The position numbers and the translations under genes are program-made. Source: Hippasteria phrygiana (taxonomy: Eukaryota > Echinodermata > Asteroidea > Valvatida > Goniasteridae). From it: a stretch of DNA of 64,000 nucleotides. The notes below the pieces were generated by a model. The model did no database searches and was not told the origin of the DNA. It worked only from the letters and a program-made list of their open reading frames with translations. Positions 47,024-58,514 of this stretch are shown one piece after another (the stretch's first letter is position 1; every line of letters begins with the position of its first letter). The stretch is from the NCBI GenBank assembly GCA_037893225.1, contig JAZGUH010000378.1:1-64000 (forward strand), in the 5' to 3' direction.

Positions 47024-49100
47024 TTAAAGATAACAGAATGGGATAAGGAAAAAATATACAGTGGTTTCACTGAATTTTAAATTCACTTTACAGGCCGTTT
47101 AAATTACATGCTGAACATTTTGGTAGTCAGTAAGAGGTATCAAAACGTTATGTCGATTTATTACATTGTTGATCCGTACAGTTTCAAAACACTTCAAAGT
47201 ACATGGTGTCTCAAAAAGGTAACTCACAAACAAAGGGAAACTATGACCAAACTACATGTACATAATGACCATTATTATGGTTTTATCATAAACTAGAGGT
47301 AATAAGCTTTGCATTGATATCTTGCATACATTTCTCTGGTCATATGCATTTTGACTTCCAGTGTCTTGAAAATTAGCCTTTTCTCACTGAGGCATTGGAA
47401 TTATTAAACAGGATCTGCATAAAGAGACAGTCAAAGGCAACTTCGGAGGATGAGCTGAAATCAAATAATCAAATGTTTAAGCAACTTGACAAAGTATACT
47501 TTTTAGAAATGAAAAGCAATGCAACCATGTAATGATATCTTGTATTGTTCTACAGCAGTGATTTTGACTATCTTTTGTAGTCCATGGCTAATGTTAACAA
47601 TGATTTATTTGCAGTGACCATACATTTTGTATGTCTGAAGATCTTTCAAGTTTGATTGTAGAGATTTCAATCAAATCTGCTTTGTAGTCTGTGACAGTAT
47701 GCAGGTCATTGCTTTGTGTTTTAAACAAAGTAGACACAAAAAGGCAACCATTATTGACAAGTACGCGTTCATACCCGAAATACTCATTTCAATGCATTTT
47801 TAAAATTTATTTTGCTGTCAGATGTATAATTTCACATATGACATAAATGAGGTTCCATCGACAAACTATGATTGTAAATAGGGTTTATTGGTATCGTTCA
47901 AATAAATTTCAACCAGGAGAGATTTTTTTTTTTTTGGTTTGGATTATTATTTAACATATCTTTTTATTCCCAAGGGTGAACAATTTATCAAGGTTTTACT
48001 TAATGTTGAGCAAAACGGCAACCACTATTTGAGACAAAAATCGGTCCCCAATGTAAACATGTACACGAATCTGTGGATACAGTTTATTCATTTCCTCAGC
48101 AGGACTGCATAAGAATGTCAGACATTAAAAACTTAAATGGTTAAACAAACAACTTTTAGTTTTAAATAATACAAAAAATTTCAATTGCATATTTGGAAAA
48201 ACTGAAGGCATACAAGGAGAGGTCACTATATTTTGAAAACATTCATAGCGTAATTTTGAGAATCACTGATGAGATATATGCATGCTGAAAAACAGACTAG
48301 GAAACTCAAGAAATAGTGGATGGTTTTTTATGCTTGACATGCAGACGCTGATGCACCTTAATTGTCATCAAATACTCAATTCAGTACCTTGCTGTTTCAA
48401 GAAACAAGGCCAAGCACTGGCAGTCAAATACAAAAAATGCTTGTGAAATCAGTTCGACACGAGATTGCAATTTGTTGATCTAGGAGCTGCAGTCCAATTA
48501 GATACCTGCAATTGAACACAAGAACATCAACAATATTTCTAAAGATTGCTCATCATCAATAATTCAAAGGAAAGTGTATTGATTTTTTTTACCACTAGTA
48601 CCAAATATTGCATTCAAACTGTCCTTGAATGTGTAGCAGCATCGTGTGCAAGTTGAAAAGGAGTTATCATTTGTCAGTTTGTGCTCTTGTAGAGAAGACC
48701 GAATTATCTTCATTACACATACATCTTACATTGGTATGAGTTCCTGAGTCAAATTTGTTTTAAAGGCAAGCAGACAGTATATTACAAAATGCATGCACAA
48801 CTTATAAATTAGACTTCAATTAATAATTGGGATTTGGGAAGGACAATTTCAAAGAGATGTACCAAGGAAACTAACTCAGCAGTTCTGAACTTCTGTTCAA
48901 CTGACGTTTTTCATGGCTATGACTTGGCTGGTTTGAATCTGGTTGGGCCCTCAGACACCAAATGGATTACAATCATTGGACAGTTAAGCAAATGGTGAAA
49001 TCTCAAGCCTAAAAACTGAAACTGACAACCGATTTTACCACTTCATACATTTTGACAGCACGTAGACATTTTCAATACTAGATTTTAAGGTCTGGGCGCA
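47024..49100. other. Unit D spacer S1 upstream of lectin 6
   Basis: Nearly identical to 38844-40952 and similar to 6261-8292. TATAAAT lies near 48803. No gene is seen. Confidence 0.6.
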
Positions 49101-49613
49101 ATGGAGTTTGTCTGGCTCTGTGCAATCATGGTTGTTTGTACCCAAGCCAACTCTTGCCGGCCTGGTCAACAAGGATTTGCTGGTTCTTGCTACCAACTGC
49201 TGACTGAGACAATGACATGGCAAGCAGCATCTAAAGCCTGCTCTGACATGGGTGGTGGTTTGGCAGTTCCCGACTCCCTCAGTGAGCATCAGTTCATCTG
49301 GGAGATGTTCACAAAGAATGTCAACGAGGGTGATGTCTGGATTGGCTGTACTGATGCAAAGGAGGAAGACAAGTGGATGCAAGCTGGTGAGGAAGGCCGC
49401 GAGTGCAATTACTTCAACTGGGCATCAAATGAGCCATATCCGCTATACAAGGAAAGGGAAGATTGTGTAATGCTGTGGCGTTGGAGAGGTGGTCGTTGGA
49501 ATGATGCACCATGTTCCCATACAAGCTATGTGATCTGTGAGCTCTCTGTCACTCCATCTGCTGCCCCAGAGAAGTTCTGCCTGCAGGCTGATGCCAATGG
49601 CCGTTTTAAGTAA
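49101..49613 (+). CDS. Secreted C-type lectin, copy 6 (class I), intact
   Basis: A 170-residue predicted secreted single-CTLD lectin with signal peptide MEFVWLCAIMVVCTQA. All canonical cysteines, WIG and WND are present. The loop reads WASNEPYPLYKERED, then VMLWRWRGG, so EPY replaces EPN. The tail is FCLQADANGRFK with an unpaired Cys. The first ATG is shared with lectin 5 and gives the signal peptide. Replacements relative to lectin 5 gather in the loop between the WIG and WND motifs. A degenerate second tail copy follows at 49797-49860 and could be reached only by splicing. Confidence 0.9.
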   Translation: MEFVWLCAIMVVCTQANSCRPGQQGFAGSCYQLLTETMTWQAASKACSDMGGGLAVPDSLSEHQFIWEMFTKNVNEGDVWIGCTDAKEEDKWMQAGEEGRECNYFNWASNEPYPLYKEREDCVMLWRWRGGRWNDAPCSHTSYVICELSVTPSAAPEKFCLQADANGRFK

Positions 49614-50655
49614 CTGACCACCTCCATCATGACACAGGTATGAACCAAACAAGCCTTACACAATGCTTGAAATTCAGCACACTAAGACAACTTCATGACA
49701 CTTCTCATGACTCTCAGTCTATTCAGGACATGACGTAGCTGTTCCCTTCACACCTACATGTATGTCATCTGTGAGCACCCCTGTATACCAAACGATATTC
49801 TGCCTACAGAACGATGCCAATGGCTGTTTCCTAACAGATGAATGTACGGCCAAAGAGTCAACCCACACATACATGTATAAACAGGCTTGGCAAAGTCTAT
49901 TTCTTTGGAATGAGCCTCAACAAATTTTGTTGAAAACCAAGTATGCTCAGAAGAGAAAACATTCGTTTTTGTTATTAAAACTTTTTTGTTTCGTTTTCAG
50001 ATGGTATACAAAATGTAAACATACATTAGACTGCATCTCATAATCATCACGTGAGACAGCGAATAACGTCCCAAATCAAAGAGTTTGGGTGATCATATTA
50101 TTTCAACCTCTATTGTTTTTCAAATACTTTGGATTTTTTAAACATGTCGCTGTGAATATTCACAGAGTTTTGACAATTATCATACCATCACACCATAAAA
50201 AAATCACATAATGAAAATCAAACTAATTTGACAACTGCAGGGGAGAAAATCCTGATTAAACAGGCGGCACAGTATCATAGTGGTACCGCTGTATTTACCA
50301 AGGTCCTCCATTTGGTGATTTGCATCACGTTTTTGAATAGAAATCCCAACAGCAGAATAAACACGAAGTCAAAAATTCAGTGAAAACTCATTAACTCTTT
50401 GTTGATCGTGAAATATTATGTGATGAATCTGTCAGTGTGTAATCCTAAATCAAGAATAAGGTCATTATCAGAGCCATCTTGAGAGGGTATAGTACCCCCC
50501 ACCGTCCCCGCCCCCCCCCCCCCCCCCCCCAAAAAAAATAAAGTGGTGCCACTAATAATGCCACCTGTTTTTAGGACGTCCTCTGCTACAGCCATAAAAT
50601 TGGATTGATTTTCAGTATGGACTTACAAAGTTGGAATGCTTTTGAAATAAATTGG
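49614..50655. other. Unit E spacer S1 after lectin 6
   Basis: It holds the second tail motif (49797-49860). In the same frame a 93-codon ORF (49762-50043) continues through TDECTAKESTHT, the best-preserved reading of this motif in the window. A C-rich tract lies near 50496-50530. No separate gene is called. Confidence 0.55.
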
Positions 50656-51780
50656 CAACATTAATTTTTAAAGAGGAAAGAAAACCAAGTTGCATTTTTT
50701 CACTTTAGTGGCTTTTCTGAGAGCTTATGCCTCCCCAAACCCAACAAAGTAGGTTTGAAGAGTTTATGCATGGATTTGGCAATTTTAGAGTCTCTTTCGC
50801 TCAGAATCAGAAAAGCTCGGGGTCAACCGCGTGTTTACAATCCAATCGTGTGACGTAGCTGCGTAGGGATAGATGACGTCACTATGCGAGTGCCCATTGT
50901 GTTTGCGTGCGTGCATGTGTGTGTACTATGTGTTGGTTTTGTCCTATTTTTAATGTTCCTGGCAGTGCATTATTGCATGTACGTTGCACTGATGAGTTTT
51001 TCATTATTTTTTTAATGGGGTCTTTGTGGAGCAGGAAGCTTACTCGTGTCTTATTCATCCATATTTTGACACTGAAATTTGGGTTTCGATGCATGGATTT
51101 GTGTGCGCGCCGCAAACATAGTCTGGTAACTGCATTGTATTTGTCTCAATGAAATGAATTAAAAAATTAGCTGGCTTGACGTTTCCAACTTAAGCAAGTT
51201 CTTTCTCAAAGGCATTTGCCTTTGAGAAAGAACTTGCTTAAGTTCGAAACGTCAGGCCAGCTAATTTTTTGATTTGTATATTTCAGGTCCATTTAGTCAG
51301 TCAGCAGTTTTGCAACAGTTTAATTCATTTTCAATAAAAAAAAAAACATCACAGTGGCGTCGCGATACGTACAGACGTACACGTACTTTTATGACACCGG
51401 GTCGCCGTGGACAACATTTTCGCTCTGGAATAATGGCATAATCTGATGGCTCGTGGAAGGAGTATAGCGTAGATTCTGAAGATTTTCAGCTGCATAATAC
51501 TTATTTACTGTAATACATTCTAGCTCTGAATAACTCAAAAAGTAAGCTAGGAAGGCCGTGAATTCGGCAAAAATTGCCAAGAAAGTACGACCAGCTGACG
51601 ACGAAAATTCATTACACACACGTGGATGATAGTGCCAACACGCTGCAGACGTGGTGGCCGCGCTGCTGGTCCACTGATGCCAAGTAAGCGCACTCGCGTC
51701 ATAAGGTCATATGCAACATTTGCATCCTTAATGACCTTTGCAGGAATTGAGACCAAACGCTCACTCCAAGGGGCAATTTT
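50656..51780. other. About 1.1-kb insertion replacing 180 bp of spacer; origin unknown
   Basis: Other units run from CAACATTA through TTTAAAGGTAG to GAGAAAATTAAG here. In this unit that stretch is replaced by unrelated sequence with higher GC and a large palindrome at 51161-51270. ORFs up to 81 codons have no recognisable domain. No clear terminal repeats or target duplication. Confidence 0.5.
51161..51270. repeat. Large hairpin palindrome, 53-bp arms, 4-bp loop
   Basis: Arms 51161-51213 and 51218-51270 are inverted repeats with two mismatches, separated by ATTT. Each arm has CTTAAGCAAGTTCTTTCTC or its complement. The right arm has GTTCGAAACGTC, which resembles the CGAAAC side of hammerhead-type ribozyme cores. 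The matching CTGATGA side is only weakly seen, so I make no ribozyme call. Confidence 0.85.
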
Positions 51781-52276
51781 AGTATTTAGAGAAAATTAAG
51801 AAAAATATGTTCTTGCAGTCTAGATCCCTGGCCATACCCAAGGCAAAACAGAGCATTTTATAGACGTCAGGGAATTACCAGGTCAGAGAACTAGACTTTT
51901 TCCAACGATTGTCGGACGACAATCATTGGAAAATAAAACAAATTTCCACTTTTCTTGAAAACGACAGCATACCAGGCGTCATAATTTCACAGTATGCTTG
52001 AGACTGCTTTTTACTTACAGTCTAGTATGGTATTGCGTAAGAATTCAGTAGCTTCATTTTTTGATTTTTGCAACTGTTGTATACTAATGAGTCAATAGCT
52101 AGTGTTAACAATTCTGTATCTGTAGTGCTGACTGTATTCTGTGTTTGTATACAATGAATACAGTTTGTACTTTGAACTGGTGTGTCTTACAGCTTGATAG
52201 AAGTAATTTCAGTTTAATGTCTTCTGTGAATAGTTTGCAAGTATATGTACATAGTTAACAAGACAAAGTTGACAAA
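51781..52276. other. Unit E spacer S1 continued
   Basis: Matches 56540-56860 and 35660-36135. It includes the uninterrupted GGTATTGCGTAAG site for the GAGACC hAT-type element. No gene. Confidence 0.6.
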
Positions 52277-53951
52277 CTAGAGGTTTTTCGTCAATATGAC
52301 GAAAAAAGCTGCTCCTGAAGGGTGTTTATGATGTGCATCGTATAAATCTATATATATTAGCACACATACAAGTAAATATGGCTCAGGTGAAAGTGTGGCC
52401 ACATCCCGATATTTTACCCAATTGGAGCTGTATGTCTGTAGATTTAGGCCTTAGAAAAATCCGAGTTTAATGTGACGTCATATGACACGTGATGACGTCA
52501 TCATTTCGTCAGTTCAATTTCCATCTATCACACATGATGGTCTGAGCACATACCGAGATTCAGCTTAATCGGACCTGTAGTTCTAAAGATGTAGGCCTTA
52601 GAAAAATGCACCTTAAATGTGACGTCGTATGGCACAGGATGACGTCATCATTACGTCAGTTCAATTTTCATCTATCACACATGATGGTCTAGGCGCATCC
52701 CGAAATTCAATCCAATCGGTATAGTTCTCTAGATGTGGGCTTTAGAAAATTGCACCTTTAATGTGATGTCATATGGCACGTACTGATGTCATTACGTCAG
52801 TTTAATTTACCTGTGTAACACATGATGGTCTGGGCACATCCCGAGATTTAACCCAATCGGACCTGTAGTTCTAAAGATTTAGGTCTTAGAAAATTGCACC
52901 TTTAATGTGACGTCATATATCACGTGATGACGTCATAATTTCGTCAGTTTAGTTTGCATCTATCACACATCATGGTCTTAGCACATACCGAAATTCAGCC
53001 CAATCGGACCTGTAATTCTGTAGATGTAGGCCTTAAAAAATGCACCATTAATCACGTTGGAATTGTCTGAAATCATAGTCACGAGATGGCGCTATACACA
53101 TTTCCAGCTCAGACACTTTAGCAGAATATCTAAATTCCACTTCATTCTTGGAAATTCTGCAACCGCTAAGGTTGTCTGCTGCCCGCAACACATTGGTAGA
53201 TATGCCCTAACGCGCGGGATGAATTAGACTACTTCCCGCACCATACATTATATCCTAATCCTGTATTAGAAGTCTGAAGGACAACGGAAGGACCGATAAC
53301 GAGTCTAAATCAGTCCACACATAAATTCACAACGCGCTACAAAATACCCATGGTTATCGCCTTCCCAGAATTCTTATGTTATCTTATTGCTTTTCGCTAA
53401 ATTTAGAAATGGGCCTTATTTCACACTGGAATGAGCCACGATCATTTCCGCTTGCAGTAAGGTCGACCAAAATACAATGTATGACTTGTCTTATGCTTGC
53501 TGTCATAGGAGGTTGCTAAACACGCAAAATTGTGCTTTAAGTTAATGGCCTCCAGATGACGTCATGATGACGTCACGAACATTTTACTCAAGCAGAAACA
53601 TTTTTGCCGCCCAACTAATACTTTGCAATAGATATAAACTTCACATCTCGATTGGTTTTTCAGATATTGAGCTTGCAAGCGTGGAAAACTAAATATTCAT
53701 GAGGCCACAATTTAGAAACTACTGACGTCATCATGACGTCATTGCTTTAGGACCATCTACGCTATATGGCCTTTGTTGTGACAACTCGAGGGGACAACAC
53801 GAGCTTTAACAGTATGAAATTAGGTGGGAAAGGGAGTTGTGTACAAAACCTATGGCAAAAAGGGCAGAAGAAAAAAAAAAAATAAAAAAAAATAAAAAAA
53901 ATCTTAACGAAAACAATAGCTGCTCCGCAGCGCTTCGCGCCGGAGCAGCTA
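52277..53951 (-). mobile_element. Helitron-like element H4
   Basis: On the minus strand it begins with a palindrome whose arms are AGCTGCTCCG / CGGAGCAGCT (53916-53950). It ends with a hairpin (arms TTTTTCGTCA / TGACGAAAAA) 3-6 nt before CTAG (52277-52280). Sub-terminal GGAGCAGCTTTTTTCG repeats the 5' motif, so the ends are asymmetric inverted repeats as in H1. The interior has about four 142-bp tandem units with TGACGTCA. Host DNA of about 60 bp present in other units (58155-58216) is missing at the insertion. No Rep/helicase ORF. Confidence 0.68.
52470..53045. repeat. About 142-bp tandem repeat, four copies, inside H4
   Basis: Units share TGTGACGTCATATGACACGTG, a GACGTCATCATTTCGTCAG block, CATCTATCACACATGATGG and AATCGGACCTGTAG (given here as separate short motifs). 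Starts are near 52472, 52619, 52760 and 52905. Diverged relatives of the 146-bp repeat in H1. Confidence 0.8.
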
Positions 53952-54570
53952 AAAACTACAAAAAACAAGAACACACAAAAAAGACATGAACAAAAATATA
54001 AAAAAACAACCCCCCCCCCCCCCAACAAAAATGTCCTCTATTACACCATGTCCTCTATCACACAAGTCAACAATTGTTAACTACATCATCACTGCTGGTT
54101 TAATTTTAGAATCTTATGAACAAATTAGGAAAACCAATTACGCCTACGAACTGATTGATGCTTTTCAAAGTAATCACTCACTGCAGTTCATACAAACTGT
54201 GACCTTCATAAAAATCCCCTTTTTTAGATAACACAATAGGCTTTCAGAGAAGGGCAAAATTGATAAAATTGTGAGATTAAAACACACACATAAATATGAA
54301 GGAGAAATCATATTCCATTCACTAGTACAAGTGAAGGACAGACCTGATACATGTCTGAGTAAAACTATCAGAATTAATTAGATACCTGAAGCTGCAAACA
54401 CACACAATTTTGTAATTCCTCCATTGATTTATACCAAGAAAAAACCTGTAACTGGCAAATAATGGACCAAACTTCTGATGCATGAGAATGCATTTGTGCA
54501 AGAAGAGTACTACAGAAATATTGCAAAACTGGAGATCATTTTGGTCAACAAATCCAAAGGTCCGTATGCA
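53952..54570. other. Spacer S1 fragment fused to the short upstream flank of lectin 7
   Basis: To about 54370 it matches 2750-3115. There it jumps to sequence like 7715 (AATTAGATACCTG), so over 4 kb of S1 is missing. The last 150 bp contain GATGCATGAGA as upstream of lectins 2 and 4. No gene. Confidence 0.55.
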
Positions 54571-55086
54571 ATGAACTTGGTTTGGTTGAACATTGCCATC
54601 ATGGTTGCATGAATTCATGCCCAGCCATGCCAGCCTGGCCAACAAGGATTTGCTGGTTCTTGCTACCAACTGCTGACTGAGACAATGACATGGCAAGCAG
54701 CATCTAAAGCCTGCTCTGACATGGGTGGTGGCTTGGCAGTTCCTGACTCCCTCAGTGAGCATCAGTTCATCTGGGAGATGTTCACAAAGAATGTCAACGA
54801 GGGTGATGTCTGGATCGGCTGTACTGATGCAAAGGAGGAAGACAAGTGGATGCAAGCTGGTGAGGAAGGCCGTGAGTGCAATTACTTCAACTGGGCACCA
54901 AATGAGCCAAATCAGTCAACCAAGGAAGGAGAAGATTGTGTAGAGCTGTGGCGTTCGAAAGGTGGTCGTTGGAATGATAGACCATGTTCCCATAAAAGGT
55001 ATGTGATCTGTGAGCTCTCTGTCACTCCATCTGCTGCCCCAGAGAAGTTCTGCCTGCAGGCTGATGCCAATGGCCGTTTCAAGTAA
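54571..55086 (+). pseudogene. C-type lectin copy 7 (class II), stop in signal peptide
   Basis: The ATG at 54571 starts a class II signal peptide (MNLVWLNIAIMVA), but codon 14, TGT in lectin 2, is TGA here (54610-54612). The rest is an intact frame to the stop at 55084-55086: all CTLD cysteines, WIG, WND and the FCLQADANGRFK tail. It is the only copy with a canonical EPN triplet (NEPNQS), which in the family favours mannose-type sugars. The first downstream in-frame Met (54685) would lack the signal peptide and the first disulphide. One base decides between gene and pseudogene, so it may be polymorphic or a sequencing error. Confidence 0.82.
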
Positions 55087-55749
55087 CTGACCACCTCCAT
55101 CATGACACAGGTATGAACCAAACAAGCCTTTCACAATGCTTGAAATTCAGCACACTAAGACAACTTCATGACACTCAGTCTATTCAGGACATGACGTAGC
55201 TGTTCCCTTCACACCTACACGTGTCATCAGTGAGCACCCCTGTATACCAAACGATATTCTGCCTACAGAACGAATGGCTGTTTCCTAACTGATGAATGTA
55301 CGGCCAAAGAGTCAATCCACACATACATGTATAAACCGGCTTGGCAAAGTCTGTTTCTTTGTAATGAGCCTTGACAAATTTTGTTGAAAACCAAGTACGC
55401 TCAGGAGAGAAAATATTCGTTTTTTAACTAAAACTTTTTGGTTTTGTTTTAAGATGGTATAAAAAGATGTATACATACATTAGACTGCATCTCATAATCA
55501 TCACCTGAGACAGCGAATAACGTCCCAAATCAAAGAGTTTGGGTGATAATATTATTTCAACCTCCATTGCTTTTCAAATACTTGGGATATTTGTTTAACC
55601 ATGTCGCTGTGAATATTCACAGAGTTTTGACAATTATCATACCATCACACCACTAAAAAATCACATAATGAAAATCAAACTAATTTGACAACTGTAGGGG
55701 AGAAAATCCTGATTAAACAGGCGGCACAGTATCATTAGTGGTACCGCTG
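55087..55749. other. 3' flank of lectin 7, start of unit F spacer S1
   Basis: It has the donor-like site after the stop and a shortened second tail motif at about 55257-55300. Then it follows spacer S1 without the 184-bp MITE (site near 55403). No gene. Confidence 0.55.
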
Positions 55750-56021
55750 AAATTTGCCCAGAAAAGTGACTCCCGGAATGTTCCGCCAAGCGAGAGGGGG
55801 GGGGGGGGGGGGGGGGGGGGGGCTAGGGGGCTGAAACACTTTCTCACCATTGGTGGCGTCATTTAACATATTTGTTTTGTTTTCACCCATAGGCAAAATA
55901 AGACCTGTATTTGCAAGGCATAGGCCCCTACAAGAAAAAGAAAAAAGGCAACGAGCAAGTTTTTTTTTGTTTTTTTACTTTACCCACAAACCCCCCCCCC
56001 CCCCCCCTGGATCCGCGCCTG
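55750..56021. mobile_element. Solo right end of a hAT-type element with poly-G and poly-C
   Basis: Inserted between CCGCTG and CTGTATTT of spacer S1, uninterrupted in all other units. The right end CTGGATCCGCGCCTG is of the same type as the 184-bp MITE. The expected left end CAGGCGCGGATCCAG is absent, so it was deleted or replaced. Runs of about 25 G (55797-55822) and 17 C (55991-56007) lie inside. Confidence 0.65.
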
Positions 56022-56862
56022 TCTGTATTTCCAAGGTACTGCATTTGGTGATTTGCATCACGTTTTTGAATAGAAATCCCAACAGCAGAATAAACACGAA
56101 GTCAAAAATTCAGTGAAAACTCATTAACTCTTTGTTGATCATGAAATATTCTGTGATGAATCTGTCAGTGTGTAATCCTAATTCAAGAATAAGGTCATTA
56201 TCAGAGCCATCTTGAGGGGTATAGTACCCCCCACGGCCCTACCGCCCTCCCCCCACCCCCGAAAAAAGTGGTGCCACTAATTATGCCACCTGTTTTTAGG
56301 ACGTCCTCCGCTACAGCCATCAAATTGGATTGATTTTCAGTATGGACTAACAAAGTTGGAATGCTTTTGAAATAATATGGCAACATTACTTTTAAAAATT
56401 ACATGATATTTAAAGGTAGTATACACAATTTGCTTTTGCTGTAATTTTCAGAAATACATGGATTTGGGGGTTAGTATTTTATTGCATGATAGCAAATACT
56501 GTATTCACTGACCCGTTTAAAGTTTTGTGTGCATAGATGAAAATCGAGAAAATTAAGAAAAATATGTTCTTGCAGTCTGGTTCCCCGACCATACCCAAGA
56601 CAAAACGGAGCAATTTATAGACGTCAGGGAATTACCAGGTCGGGGAACTAGACTTTTTCCAACGATTGTCGGACGAGAATCGTTGGAAAATGATACAAAT
56701 TTCCACTTTTCTTGAAAACGACAGCATACCAGGTGTCATGATCTTACAGGATGCTTGAGACTGCTATTTACTTACAGTCTAGTAGTATGGTATTTCGTAA
56801 GAATTCAGTAGTTTCATTTTTAATTTTTTGCAAATGTTTACTAATGACAGTCAATAGCTGGT
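56022..56862. other. Unit F spacer S1; no gene seen
   Basis: Follows units C and E. It has the empty site for the GAGACC hAT-type element near 56790. The C tract is heavily interrupted here (56225-56260). Confidence 0.6.
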
Positions 56863-57987
56863 AAGCCTGTTCGATATGACGATATTTCCCGATATTTCGA
56901 TATTTTTTCTTATCGAAAATCGTATCGGCCCCTTAAAAAAACCTGGAATATCGGGGAATTCGTTATATACCGAAGAATATCGCGATATGTTCCTTTTGGC
57001 TGCATTAAGTGTGGATTTGTCCAGTTTACCTTGCTCGAAATTCCAGTTATTTCCAATTATTGGACGGCAGAATAGTATATAATGTATCATGACGTACCAT
57101 GGAGGAATAAAAAATACATACATGTACTAAATGCGTCGTTTCTTTTACCATTTTCTAAACCCCGACATAAAATCTCAGTGCGATTTACCCTCCGCGCCGT
57201 GCGTATCAAGTACAGTGGTTGCAAACAACCGCACTGAATGCTACCATCTTATTCCCAGTGTACAATGTACATGTACTACGTACTGCTAGTGAACTCGTCT
57301 TGAGATCGAGGGGTATGGCAATTGTTTGCAATAAGGTCAACCCCTGTAGCGCATCTGCGCATGTGCATTGCTAGCCTTGGTCAAGTGCAAGCAACCGCAC
57401 TGAATGCCACTGTCTTTCCCAGTGTACAAGGCACACGTACGTGCAGTTACGTGCAGCGAACTTCGTCTTGAGAAAAGATTAAAACATGTGCAGCGCATCC
57501 ATTGTTGTACATTGTGCAATGTCGTCTTGACAAAACACACGATACGATCGTTTTTTGACAGCTCGCATGTGATTGGTAATGGTATTATCATCTGTTACTA
57601 ATCAACAATGCCGAAATAGAAACAAACGCTAGTATTTCTGGAGTGTCATAAAGATGCCAACTGAAGGTAAATGTCGTAATACTCCAAATATTCAATGAGT
57701 GGAGGGAAGCCTTGTCTGATCTTGCCGAACTTGCCAGCCCCGGCCTGATTCGCGATCTCGGTAGCCGGCCCTGATATTAAATTTTAGCGGATCTTAGTTC
57801 AATCCCGAATGGCCCGACTCCAGTAGCCCCGATCTCCCGATGCCGTGGTAACCCATCATGTATTTTTTTTATTCCTCCATTCTTCCGGTAAGGAAAAAGT
57901 GATGTCATCACGATAATATCGAATATCGCGATATTTTTTTGCCGATATTTCGGTATCAAATTAAATGGATATCGAACAGCCTTTAAC
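56863..57987. mobile_element. Inverted-repeat transposon with TGTTCGATAT ends, 7-8 bp duplication
   Basis: Ends AAGCCTGTTCGATAT and ATATCGAACAGCCTTT are inverted with small differences. AGCTGGT flanks both sides (56856-56862, 57988-57994), and the preceding base differs, so an 8-bp duplication with one change is possible. The empty site is in unit C near 35970. Sub-terminal zones are rich in CGATATTTC and its inverse. The length of about 1125 bp without a recognisable transposase suggests a non-autonomous hAT-like element. Confidence 0.75.
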
Positions 57988-57994
57988 AGCTGGT

Positions 57995-58309
57995 GTTAAA
58001 AATTCTTTATCTGTAGTGCTGACTGTATTCTGTGTTTGTATACAATGTACTTTGAACTGATGTGTATTACAGCTTGATATAAGTAATTTAAGTTTAATGT
58101 CTTCTGTGAATAGTTTGCAAATATATGTACATAGTTAACAAGACAAAGTTGACAAAAAACTGGGTTTTAGCTGCAATATACCATGCATCCCTGAGATCTA
58201 AAAATAAAACAAAATAGAAAAAAACTACAAAAAACAAGAACACAAAAAAGAAATTAACAAAAATGTAAAAAAAACTAAAAAACTGCTTGAGTACAAAATT
58301 TGCATTAGC
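57995..58309. other. Unit F spacer S1 ending at a junction with S2
   Basis: Matches 36000-36240, then near 58300 switches into a left-truncated copy of the S2 MITE. No gene. Confidence 0.55.
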
Positions 58310-58514
58310 ACAAAAAAAACTTGCTAAATAAAATCAGATTATCAGCTAAAACTTTATGTGAAGTATATTGCTTGTGACTGGTATTTAATTAGCTGTTGTT
58401 TACTTAGCATAACAATCACAGTTTTGGCTGGTAACCCAATTTTAATAAGCAATGTTTTTCATGATTAAACAAATGTTGTGCTGGATTATTAAGCTGCTCT
58501 ATGAATTTGTCCCC
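58310..58514. mobile_element. MITE of the GGGNCCA family, left end missing
   Basis: Matches 13404-13592 closely (TTATCAGC, ATTATTAAGCTGCTCTATG, TTGTCCCC). The left end is cut at the S1/S2 junction. Confidence 0.65.

Noticed and set aside
50882..51152. Overlapping ORFs in the 1.1-kb insertion as a new gene
   Set aside because: Both strands are open over the same stretch with no recognisable domain and no paralogue in the window to test conservation.
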